In this document: piece after piece, positions 1 through 5,702 of the stretch
Position numbering within the stretch: the stretch's first letter is position 1
How the letters are laid out: each line of letters starts with the position of its first letter
Assembly (NCBI GenBank): GCA_017617145.1
Contig: JAFZWX010000095.1
Location: forward strand, 1-11,304
Direction of reading: 5' to 3'
Origin: Treponema sp.
GTDB taxonomy: Bacteria; Spirochaetota; Spirochaetia; Treponematales; Treponemataceae
DNA length: 11,304 nucleotides
Notes under the pieces: model-generated
What the model was told of the DNA's origin: nothing
What the model saw: the letters and a program-made list of their open reading frames with translations, nothing else
The model's database searches: none
Position numbers and translations under genes: made by a program

Positions 1-140
1 GGGAAATCAAAGTCATAATAAAAGCCATTGTCAATTGCTGGACCAATAGCGATTTTTGTTCCCGGAAACAAGTGAAGGATTGCTTCTGCCATTACGTGTG
101 CACAACTGTGCCTGATGATTTGTAGTTTTTCATCTACCAT
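1..140 (-). CDS. thrS: Threonyl-tRNA synthetase, N-terminal fragment (runs off the left edge)
   Basis: The enzyme charges tRNA-Thr with threonine in the cytoplasm. Only the first 46 codons are present. They read [20 protein letters not shown] and continue through a segment ending [16 protein letters not shown]. The [10 protein letters not shown] and [12 protein letters not shown] motifs are typical of the start of the ThrS N2 editing domain. In E. coli these motifs follow a TGS domain of about 60 residues; here they begin almost at Met1, so the TGS domain is absent, as I recall for Borrelia ThrS. An AAGGAG Shine-Dalgarno lies at 148-153, 7 nt before the ATG, and fixes the start. The frame stays open further upstream with another ATG, but that sequence does not look like TGS and lacks a ribosome site. 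The promoter call is at 201-229. Family identity is near certain. Confidence 0.95.
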   Translation of the reverse strand, partial: MVDEKLQIIRHSCAHVMAEAILHLFPGTKIAIGPAIDNGFYYDFDF

Positions 141-200
141 AATAAAACTCCTTAAAAAATACACCAAATTCACCATAAGATGTTGTATTTTTGAGTTAAT

Positions 201-229
201 ATTATAATGAATTGTGGGGATAATTACAA
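201..229 (-). promoter_or_regulatory. Predicted sigma70-type promoter of thrS
   Basis: Read on the minus strand, TTGTAA (224-229), a 17 bp spacer and a perfect TATAAT (201-206). Transcription would start near 194 and give a leader of about 54 nt carrying the AAGGAG ribosome site. The leader is too short for a T-box. The hexamers and spacing are seen directly; activity is inferred. Confidence 0.6.
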
Positions 230-255
230 TTACACAAATGATATTGGATCATATT

Positions 256-387
256 GAAAACAAATCTGCTCCCGCGCAGAGACGTCTGCAAACTACGGCG
301 AAGCTTGCAAGGTAAGATTTAACTCGCTTCGCTCGGCAAGCGTCGATGTAGTTTGCAGCCATCTCTGTGCTCCGCAGCTTTGTTTTC
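256..387. repeat. Long imperfect palindrome between thrS and mtaB
   Basis: The arms at 256-308 and 336-387 are reverse complements at roughly 42 of 53 positions with a one-base gap. They surround a 27 nt loop at 309-335. Perfectly paired blocks include GAAAACAAA with TTTGTTTTC at the base, CTGCAAACTAC with GTAGTTTGCAG in the middle and GCTTGC with GCAAGC next to the loop. The element begins 6 nt after the mtaB stop and is more GC-rich than its surroundings. It may cap the 3' end of the mtaB transcript, but only TTTTC follows it on the minus strand, so it is not a classic intrinsic terminator. It fills most of the 253 bp gap; the rest holds the thrS leader and promoter. Confidence 0.8.
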
Positions 388-393
388 CAATGC

Positions 394-1797
394 CTATAAC
401 ACTTGCCCCATTGCTTCTATCTCTCCACCCTTATGAATATTTTCTTTTAAAATAGAAGTTATTCTTATGGTATAGGTTTTGCTTTCTTTTAAGGGTTCGG
501 GTGATGTTACCTGACAATGTATAAAATTTTCGGTCATGCAGTTATACACAAATTTTCTGGTTGCGGATGAAGGCTGTTGTTTTTCAATAACTGCAGAGAG
601 TGGTTTGTCCTTGAAAGATTCAATATATGAAATCTTCTGTTGTACGGCCCATTCATTTAAAGACTTGGCTCGTTTTTGGGAAACTGACTGGGGGATTTTT
701 GGTTTCATGTTACATGCTGCTGTTCCGGGCCTCTCTGAAAATGGGAAGGCGTGAATCCAGGTAAAATCGCAGTGGAGGCACAAGTCCATCGTCTGTTCAA
801 AATCTTCATCTGTTTCACTTGGAAAACCTGTAATGATATCGCAGGCTAAAAAACATTGTGGTTTTGCAACACGAAGGGCACTACAAGCTGCAATTACATC
901 ATCACGCTTGTACCTTCTGTTCATAAGTTCCAAAATGCGGTTACTACCACTTTGTACAGAAATATGAAAATGAGGGCGAACTCTTTGATTTTTTATAACC
1001 TTGCAAAACTCATCATCCACAACTTCGGGATAAAGACTTGAAATACGAAAATTGATTTTTTTTGTATTTTCAAGCAGATGTTTTAATAATGCAGCAAAAT
1101 TAAAATACTTCTCTTCTCCGTCCTTATCAATAAACAATCCTTTATACTGTGCAATATTAATTGTAGTCAACACAACTTCATCGTAGCCCTGATTTTCTAA
1201 AGCAAGGACACGTTCAACTGCCGCAGCAACATCCAATGAAACACTGTGACCACGAGCTATATGAATTGTGCAGAAAGAACAATTATTGTTACAGCCGTCC
1301 TGAATTTTAAGACTTGCACGAGAATGAGCCAGTAATGAGCTTGCAGCAAACTTAAAGGAATCTTCAGGAAAACCAGGCTTAATTGCTGGAACAGAACAGA
1401 TTTCTTTCTTCAAAAGCGAAGCAAAATCATCATGTGCACCCGCAGTTTTCAAAAGCTCTGGCACTCTTGCAATTCTACTTTTTATCTGCCCACCAAGAAC
1501 AACAATTCTAGAATCAATTCTTTCTATTTCATTTTTTGAAAGCTGTGCATAACAACCTGTAATAAGAATTATTGCATTTTTATAATTCTTTAAAGCAAGA
1601 CGAAAAATACGACGTGCCTTTTGTTCAGCCTTTTGTGTTACGGCACAAGTATTAATAATTACAAGACAAGTATTATCATCTGGTTCATTGATTGAAAAAA
1701 CTACATTAAAACCAGACTCAATAAAAAGTTGCGCGGCAGATTCACTTTCGATTTGATTAAGACGGCAGCCTAGTGTTTCTATTCTGACAGTATACAC
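394..1797 (-). CDS. mtaB: tRNA (N6-threonylcarbamoyladenosine-37) methylthiotransferase MtaB
   Basis: A radical SAM enzyme that adds a methylthio group to t6A37 in tRNAs reading ANN codons, giving ms2t6A. The 467-residue length fits the family. The N-terminal UPF0004 domain has its three cluster cysteines at C11 (ETLGCRLNQ), C51 (NTCAVT) and C82 (TGCYAQ). The radical SAM cluster is C169-x3-C173-x2-C176 (GCNNNCSFC). Further marks are SVQSGSNRILELMNRRY, DIITGFPSETDEDF and FPFSERPGT, then a TRAM-like tail from about residue 395. NTCAVT and the RRY motif point to MtaB rather than MiaB or RimO. The start is GTG, directly behind the TAA of the TPR gene. An in-frame stop lies immediately upstream and no other start precedes C11, so the GTG is forced. 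No strong ribosome site is visible, so translation is probably coupled to the upstream gene. Confidence 0.93.
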   Translation of the reverse strand: MYTVRIETLGCRLNQIESESAAQLFIESGFNVVFSINEPDDNTCLVIINTCAVTQKAEQKARRIFRLALKNYKNAIILITGCYAQLSKNEIERIDSRIVVLGGQIKSRIARVPELLKTAGAHDDFASLLKKEICSVPAIKPGFPEDSFKFAASSLLAHSRASLKIQDGCNNNCSFCTIHIARGHSVSLDVAAAVERVLALENQGYDEVVLTTINIAQYKGLFIDKDGEEKYFNFAALLKHLLENTKKINFRISSLYPEVVDDEFCKVIKNQRVRPHFHISVQSGSNRILELMNRRYKRDDVIAACSALRVAKPQCFLACDIITGFPSETDEDFEQTMDLCLHCDFTWIHAFPFSERPGTAACNMKPKIPQSVSQKRAKSLNEWAVQQKISYIESFKDKPLSAVIEKQQPSSATRKFVYNCMTENFIHCQVTSPEPLKESKTYTIRITSILKENIHKGGEIEAMGQVL

Positions 1798-2427
1798 TTA
1801 TTTTATCTTATCTTTTACACGGTCACGACCGCGAGACGCATCTACAGAAGAAGAATTCAATCTTAAAGCTTCATCATAGGCTTCAAGTGCTTCAAGATAA
1901 TTTCCTGCCATTTCGCGTGCATAGCCAAGACGAATCCACCAGGTATCAATAAGCGGTTCTTTTTTTACTGCAGAAGAAAGAGAGATGTCTGCATGCTGAT
2001 ATCTGCCCTGCCGAATATAAATTTCGCCCATAAAATAATAAGCAGTACCAAGACGAGAACTGCTGTCATTAGCACTGGCAACATATTTCTGGAACTGTTC
2101 CATTGCACCATTGTTCTTACCAAGGTAATAACGGGCTTCACCTAAAATCTCAATCAGACGAAGGTCATAAGCACTTACAGCAAGACCTTCTGTGGCACGC
2201 TGTTCTGCTTCGGCATACTGTTTATTTTTTACAAGAGCCCAGCACATTACTACATAAGAGTCAATTCTGTTAGGATTATCCTTAAGTTCGTCTTCACAAA
2301 CCTGCACAGCCTCTTTGTATTTTCCATTATGATAAAGAACAAGAGCATCACGCTGCTGAGTCTGTGCAAAGAAAGGAAAAACTTGAATTAATAACAATAA
2401 GTTTATTAGAAGTATTGATTTCTTCAT
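1798..2427 (-). CDS. Exported tetratricopeptide-repeat protein
   Basis: A 209-residue protein. It begins with a signal peptide (residues 1 to about 21: MKKS, a hydrophobic run LLINLLLLIQVFPFF, then AQTQQ), with likely signal peptidase I cleavage near A21. There is no lipobox cysteine. The remainder looks like stacked TPR helix pairs at about 24-57, 58-91, 92-119, 127-160 and 161-194, with typical spacing of A, G, Y and L (for example GKYKEAVQVCEDEL and GNYLEALEAYDEALRLN). Such proteins scaffold protein complexes; the partner is unknown. The ATG lies 1 nt after the bactofilin stop, with GGTGA inside the bactofilin end as a possible ribosome site. The TAA abuts the mtaB start. The three genes therefore look like one operon. 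Being secreted, it is unlikely to touch cytoplasmic bactofilin directly. Confidence 0.85.
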   Translation of the reverse strand: MKKSILLINLLLLIQVFPFFAQTQQRDALVLYHNGKYKEAVQVCEDELKDNPNRIDSYVVMCWALVKNKQYAEAEQRATEGLAVSAYDLRLIEILGEARYYLGKNNGAMEQFQKYVASANDSSSRLGTAYYFMGEIYIRQGRYQHADISLSSAVKKEPLIDTWWIRLGYAREMAGNYLEALEAYDEALRLNSSSVDASRGRDRVKDKIK

Positions 2428-2428
2428 T

Positions 2429-2791
2429 TTATTTTTTCACCATTGTACATTTGCCGGAAAAATCACTTCCCGGTTCAAGTACGACTTTTTGAGTTATAAT
2501 ATCGCCATCGAGAGAACCCGATGCTGTTACGAAAATCAATTTTTCTCCGTAAACATTTCCTTTTACTTTTCCACGAATAAGTACACGATCCGCTTTAATA
2601 TCTGCTTCTACTACTGCGTTTGTATCAATAACAAGATCGCTTTGAGTTTCTATTTTTCCAGTGATTTTTCCTCTAATCATGAACGGCTTTTGCATTTTTA
2701 TACTGCCGTTAAAGCTTATGTCGTCTTCAACAATAGTATCAAAGGCATCATCTTCCATATCAAAAAAATCTGAATCTTTTACATCAAACAT
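2429..2791 (-). CDS. Bactofilin (polymer-forming cytoskeletal protein)
   Basis: A 120-residue protein. Bactofilins self-assemble into non-polar filaments and organise cell shape or wall-synthesis machinery. Residues 1-24 are an acidic, probably disordered tail (DVKDSDFFDMEDD). Residues about 24-117 form the right-handed beta-helix core with the alternating hydrophobic/glycine pattern of the family: FNGSIKMQKPFMIRGKITGK, DLVIDTNAVVEADIKADRVL, IRGKVKGNVYGEKL, ASGSLDGDIITQKVVLEPGS. The length is typical of short bactofilins. The start has no Shine-Dalgarno sequence; the bases before ATG are ATAAAT, preceded by a likely -10 box (see 2798-2826), so the mRNA may be leaderless. It heads the tight run bactofilin-TPR-mtaB. 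Family assignment is confident; the cellular role here is inferred. Confidence 0.92.
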   Translation of the reverse strand: MFDVKDSDFFDMEDDAFDTIVEDDISFNGSIKMQKPFMIRGKITGKIETQSDLVIDTNAVVEADIKADRVLIRGKVKGNVYGEKLIFVTASGSLDGDIITQKVVLEPGSDFSGKCTMVKK

Positions 2792-2797
2792 ATTTAT

Positions 2798-2826
2798 ATT
2801 TTAACGGGTTATTAGGGAATAGTAAA
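2798..2826 (-). promoter_or_regulatory. Predicted promoter of the bactofilin operon, leaderless geometry
   Basis: On the minus strand: TTTACT (2821-2826), 17 bp, TAAAAT (2798-2803), then 6 nt and the ATG. Transcription would begin at about the A of ATG. The -35 hexamer lies inside the 14 bp tandem repeat, whose second copy carries another TTTACT at 2835-2840. Inferred from sequence only. Confidence 0.45.
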
Positions 2827-2841
2827 TAGGGAATAGTAAAT
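2814..2841. repeat. Two tandem copies of a 14 bp unit
   Basis: AGGGAATAGTAAAT occurs at 2814-2827 and again at 2828-2841 with no difference. Degenerate continuations follow (AGTAGTTAGCAATTAGGAG). It resembles a short, decayed minisatellite. It overlaps the predicted bactofilin -35 region, so copy number could move upstream promoter bases. Confidence 0.75.
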
Positions 2842-2933
2842 AGTAGTTAGCAATTAGGAGGGCAGAGAGCCGCCCTACGTCTCAAAGCAAAGCTTTTCGC
2901 CTACCCTACCCAGCGGGCTCAAACGCCGCCCGC
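2842..2933. other. GC-rich intergenic patch with small hairpins, reaching into the end of the pseudouridine synthase gene
   Basis: The patch contains AGGGC/GCCCT around an 8 nt loop near 2856-2875, AAAGC-AAA-GCTTT at 2884-2896, and GCGGGC (2913-2918) pairing with GCCCGC (2928-2933) across the pseudouridine synthase stop codon. Composition is clearly more GC-rich than the flanks. It looks like the remains of inserted repeat DNA. No coding sequence was seen and no clear T-run follows any hairpin. Confidence 0.45.
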
Positions 2934-3566
2934 AACGCCTGCTTCAGTTTCTATTGCAAAGACACTTATTTTTCCATCAATTGGCAAAGTCAGTTTTACA
3001 GAAAATAATTGTAGATGTTTTATTCCGGCGGCTTTGCGAAGGATTTTGTTGATTTTAAAATTTCCGTGCTGATCATCACCGGCAATGGGGCAACCTTGTT
3101 TTGCAAGATGGATTCGAATCTGGTGCATGCGTCCGGTTTCAAGCTGTAATCTTATCTGACACATTTGAATTGGTGGCTCGTCTTCCCTTTCTATCTGCCA
3201 TTCTTTTTCTACCTGATAATGTGTAACTGCATGTCTGGACTGTCCATGCTGAATAATATCTTCAGAAATTTCACCTTTTTTTGGATTCATTACTCCGGTA
3301 CAGACTGCAATATATTCTTTTTTTACTTCCTTACTTCCTATAAGCTTTGTCCACTTACTTGCAGCAACAGGAGTTTTTGCAACAATCATCAGTCCTGAAG
3401 TATCTTTATCCAGACGGTGAACAAGATAAACCTTTTGACCTGTCTGCTTTGCAAGCTCTTCATCGAGTGGATGTGCAATTTTTTCTCCGCCCTGAACAGG
3501 CATACCTGCTTTTTTATTTATGATGAAAATTTCTGGATTCTGGTATATAATAGGAATATCATTCAT
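2919..3566 (-). CDS. RluA-family RNA pseudouridine synthase, no S4 domain
   Basis: Isomerises specific uridines in rRNA or tRNA to pseudouridine. The catalytic motif HRLDKDTSGL is at residues 50-59, with D53 the nucleophile. KEYIAVCTG (83-91) and the RluA signature TGRMHQIRIHLA (144-155) followed by GCPIAGDD also match. At 215 residues it lacks the N-terminal S4 RNA-binding domain of RluC/RluD and resembles the short RluA/TruC-like members; the target uridine cannot be told. I chose the ATG at 3566 (MNDIPIIYQNPE), not the longer frame to 3611, because family members start close to this point and a strong promoter (TTGTCA-17-TATATT) ends 7 nt before it. No Shine-Dalgarno is present. The last residues (EAGVAGGV) are encoded by GC-rich sequence unlike the rest of the gene and may derive from a repeat. 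Confidence 0.9.
   Translation of the reverse strand: MNDIPIIYQNPEIFIINKKAGMPVQGGEKIAHPLDEELAKQTGQKVYLVHRLDKDTSGLMIVAKTPVAASKWTKLIGSKEVKKEYIAVCTGVMNPKKGEISEDIIQHGQSRHAVTHYQVEKEWQIEREDEPPIQMCQIRLQLETGRMHQIRIHLAKQGCPIAGDDQHGNFKINKILRKAAGIKHLQLFSVKLTLPIDGKISVFAIETEAGVAGGV
3541..3551 (+). promoter_or_regulatory. Predicted extended -10 promoter of the transglutaminase-like gene
   Basis: TGGTATATAAT contains a TGn extension and a perfect TATAAT (3546-3551) but no good -35 hexamer. Transcription from about 3558 would give a leader of roughly 38 nt carrying GAGG at 3583-3586, 9 nt before the ATG. It lies inside the start of the divergent pseudouridine synthase gene. Confidence 0.4.
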
Positions 3567-3573
3567 TTTTAAC

Positions 3574-3602
3574 AATATAAACGAGGATTTATAAAATGAC
3601 AA
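3574..3602 (-). promoter_or_regulatory. Predicted promoter of the pseudouridine synthase, leaderless geometry
   Basis: On the minus strand: TTGTCA (3597-3602), 17 bp, TATATT (3574-3579), then 7 nt and the ATG at 3566. Each hexamer matches consensus at 5 of 6 positions. The -35 box lies in the first codons of the divergent plus-strand gene, so the two genes share overlapping control DNA. Confidence 0.6.
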
Positions 3603-4792
3603 GTTATACATTAAAAGAAAGAGTTTTTAAAATTACTTTGACTATTGCACTTTTCTTTCTTTTCTCAATAAATACTTTTGCAGAAACAATTTCAGATTCA
3701 GTATATAATTATTCTCTCGATATTCCAGAAGGCTTTGCACTTAATGAAGTTTCTGACGATCAGATGTCTTTTCATTTTGTTCATCCTGAATATCCTGTAC
3801 AGTTTATTCTTAAGATTTATGACAATCCTTCTTATGATTCTACACGAACTGTTTTAGGAACTGCATTAAAAAAACTAGGGGCTGCCATGGAAATAGACAC
3901 CTTTGCCTGGAATAATTATCCTGAATGTGCAATTTCTGATTTTTCAATGACACTTGACCAAAAATATTCTGGCTGGGCAATCTGTGCACCGCTACAAAAG
4001 GCAAATGCTTATGTTGCCATTTTAGCCTATTCTACTGCAGACACACGACAAAGCTGTAATCCTTTTATAATTTCAATTTTAAATTCACTTTGCACCGATG
4101 AAAAATACTATTGCTTTCCGGGCATAATTGCAACTTATGGTTTTCCGTATGAAGGCAAAAAGAATATTAAGCTGAACATTAATGGAAATACTATTTCTAC
4201 ATTTATAGATAATTCTGATATTGATGCAGCGCAATACATTCTGGAAATTGAATATTCAGTTCTTCTGCTGTATGCAAAACATAATCTTTGGAAAGAAGCC
4301 TGGCAACGCTATTACAGAATGGTTTACCGCGACAGTTATGGGCGCCTTGCACAAGTTTCTTATGATGTAATTTCACAATTGTATCCTTTGTGTGAAAAAG
4401 CAAATCCTTCTAACCCTGATCTGGCATATGCTCAAGCCTTGCTTTCATGGGTTCAGGGCTTTCAATATAAACGCGACAACGAAAAAGCTTCTTCTACAGA
4501 CTTTACAAATCTACCTGCTGTTTTGTGCGGAAAAGGAAATGACTGCGATTCAAGAAGTATGCTTGTATGTGTTTTATTACGAGCTGCAGGTCTTGAATCA
4601 TTTATGCTCATTTCACGGGATTATTCACATGCAATGGTAACCTTTGAGAATCCAGCTCCTGGACAAAAATATGAAGTTGAAGGAACAGGTCGGGAATTTT
4701 TAATGGGAGAAACTACTGCAAAAGTAACCTGGGGAACAATTGCTCAAGAACACGCAGACAGGAGCAAGTGGATTCCTGTCATTATGCCATAA
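3596..4792 (+). CDS. Exported protein with C-terminal transglutaminase-like domain
   Basis: A 398-residue protein with an N-terminal signal peptide (positively charged KERVFK, hydrophobic run to about 25, cleavage likely after INTFA at residue 29). Residues 30-200 are a beta-rich region I do not recognise. Residues about 270-398 look like a transglutaminase/papain-like fold: GKGNDCDSRSMLVCVLLRAAGL with candidate nucleophile C317, and YSHAMVTFE with H345. The usual third residue would fall at VEGTG, giving E362 where family members normally have Asp. Bacterial members include proteases and peptide-crosslinking enzymes, so substrate is unknown; export suggests an envelope role. GAGG at 3583-3586 supports the ATG. 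Its 3' end overlaps the convergent EIIA gene by 11 bp. Domain call moderate, activity unproven. Confidence 0.75.
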   Translation: MTSYTLKERVFKITLTIALFFLFSINTFAETISDSVYNYSLDIPEGFALNEVSDDQMSFHFVHPEYPVQFILKIYDNPSYDSTRTVLGTALKKLGAAMEIDTFAWNNYPECAISDFSMTLDQKYSGWAICAPLQKANAYVAILAYSTADTRQSCNPFIISILNSLCTDEKYYCFPGIIATYGFPYEGKKNIKLNINGNTISTFIDNSDIDAAQYILEIEYSVLLLYAKHNLWKEAWQRYYRMVYRDSYGRLAQVSYDVISQLYPLCEKANPSNPDLAYAQALLSWVQGFQYKRDNEKASSTDFTNLPAVLCGKGNDCDSRSMLVCVLLRAAGLESFMLISRDYSHAMVTFENPAPGQKYEVEGTGREFLMGETTAKVTWGTIAQEHADRSKWIPVIMP

Positions 4793-5426
4793 GCAGAGAG
4801 AAAACTTCCTGTGAATCCTTAGCATTTATAATATTTTCGTGAAGACCTTCCTGCTTGAGTTTTCCGCAGAAATGAGAAATTGTCTTAAGGTAAAGTGAAT
4901 GCTGATTATAGGCTGCTGCAATCATAAAAAGCAAATCAACAGGAGTTTCATCAATAGTTTGATAATCGGTAATAGGCTTTTTACAAACTCCAACAGCCAT
5001 AACTAAATCTGTTACAGAAGAAAGACGAACATGTGGAATTGCAATGCCCTTTCCAATTGCTGTAGACATTAATTCTTCACGTTTAAGTATTTCTGTTGTA
5101 AGCTCTGAAGCATTCTTAATCTGTGGGGCAGTTGCAAGCACCTGTGAAAGCTGAACAATAGCATCGTGCTTTGTGCTGTGATTAATAAATACAATTCTAT
5201 CAGGAGAAAGAATATTTTTAACCTGAATCTGTGAATCATTTTGACTGAAAGAACTTGAAGAAAGCTTTGCATTTACCCAGTTTTCTACTTCTGATTTTTT
5301 AAAACGCCATACTGTTCCAATTTTGCCAGCAGGAATTTCACCCTTTTGTGCCCAATCATAAACAGTTCTGTCAGAAACACGCAAATATTTTGCAACTTCT
5401 TCAATTGTAAGAATATCATCAGTCAT
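4782..5426 (-). CDS. HTH-EIIA fusion: excisionase-type DNA-binding domain joined to PTS IIA (PtsN-like) regulator
   Basis: A 214-residue two-domain protein. Residues 1-55 are an excisionase/MerR-like helix-turn-helix (LTIEEVAKYLRVSDRTVYDW, GKIGTVWRFKKSEVENWV). A Ser/Gln-rich linker follows (56-70). Residues 71-214 are a fructose/mannitol-type EIIA domain with phospho-acceptor H132 in GIAIPHVR and a second conserved His at H176. No EIIB, EIIC, HPr or EI gene lies nearby, so it probably acts as a regulator rather than in sugar uptake. Treponemes are known to carry incomplete PTS sets with PtsN-like proteins. Phosphorylation at H132 could plausibly control DNA binding, which is inference. AAAGGGG upstream of ATG supports the start; the promoter is at 5499-5526. 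The last 11 bp overlap the convergent gene. Confidence 0.9.
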   Translation of the reverse strand: MTDDILTIEEVAKYLRVSDRTVYDWAQKGEIPAGKIGTVWRFKKSEVENWVNAKLSSSSFSQNDSQIQVKNILSPDRIVFINHSTKHDAIVQLSQVLATAPQIKNASELTTEILKREELMSTAIGKGIAIPHVRLSSVTDLVMAVGVCKKPITDYQTIDETPVDLLFMIAAAYNQHSLYLKTISHFCGKLKQEGLHENIINAKDSQEVFSLLMA

Positions 5427-5498
5427 TTTTTCAGCCCCTTTGATGTCTTTTATTTAAATATTATGTTTTTTCTTAGAAATCTATGTAATATTTTGCAT

Positions 5499-5526
5499 AT
5501 TATACAGTCTTTTGTCAAGGTGTAAA
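5499..5526 (-). promoter_or_regulatory. Predicted promoter(s) of the HTH-EIIA gene
   Basis: On the minus strand, TTTACA (5521-5526), 16 bp and a perfect TATAAT (5499-5504). A second, offset arrangement overlaps it: a perfect TTGACA (5513-5518) with CAAAAT 17 bp downstream. From the first, the leader would be about 65 nt. Two nested promoters may be real or one may be fortuitous. Confidence 0.6.
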
Positions 5527-5553
5527 AAAGATGGTAAATATTATATAACAATC

Positions 5554-5644
5554 ATAAAAACTACGGAGCGTGGATTCTGATTTTGCGGAACGTCCTCTTC
5601 GTTTAGTGGAGCAAAATCAGGTTCCACGCGTGAGTAGTTTTTAT
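5554..5644. repeat. Long imperfect palindrome between the EIIA and propeller genes
   Basis: Arms 5554-5586 and 5611-5644 pair with one gap and about six mismatches around a 24 nt loop (5587-5610). Perfect blocks are ATAAAAACTAC with GTAGTTTTTAT at the base, GCGTGG with CCACGC in the middle and CTGATTTTGC with GCAAAATCAG next to the loop. It sits between two divergent promoters. It shares AAACTAC...GTAGTTT blocks and overall architecture with the palindrome at 256-387, so the two may be one family. Confidence 0.8.
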
Positions 5645-5664
5645 CTTGAGTATAAACAACTACA

Positions 5665-5693
5665 TTGATTTTTACAAAAATTTACAATAATAT
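5665..5693 (+). promoter_or_regulatory. Predicted promoter of the propeller gene, near-leaderless geometry
   Basis: TTGATT (5665-5670), 17 bp, TAATAT (5688-5693), then 9 nt to the ATG. The start codon has no Shine-Dalgarno sequence. Both hexamers match consensus at 4 of 6 positions, so the call is modest. Confidence 0.4.
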
Positions 5694-5702
5694 GTAAATA
5701 AC

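Noticed and set aside
141..200. T-box riboswitch upstream of thrS
   Set aside because: The leader from the predicted promoter is only about 54 nt, with no specifier loop, antiterminator motif or terminator.
256..387. Classic rho-independent terminator for mtaB
   Set aside because: The hairpin is far longer than usual, the arms have internal mismatches and only TTTTC follows on the minus strand. It may still affect RNA stability.
536..1041. Plus-strand open frames opposite mtaB
   Set aside because: They are shadows of mtaB with Cys/Phe-rich nonsense composition and no ribosome site or domain.
2814..2841. Possible CRISPR repeat
   Set aside because: There are only two 14 bp copies in direct tandem with no spacers and no cas genes nearby.
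3567..3611. Longer start for the pseudouridine synthase (adding MYNLSFYKSSFILLK)
   Set aside because: The extension overlaps the divergent gene, covers the predicted promoter hexamers, and lies outside the family's usual N-terminus.
4203..4640. Open frames on either strand within the transglutaminase-like gene
   Set aside because: They are overlapped fully by a complete, signal-peptide-bearing gene and show no domain or ribosome site.
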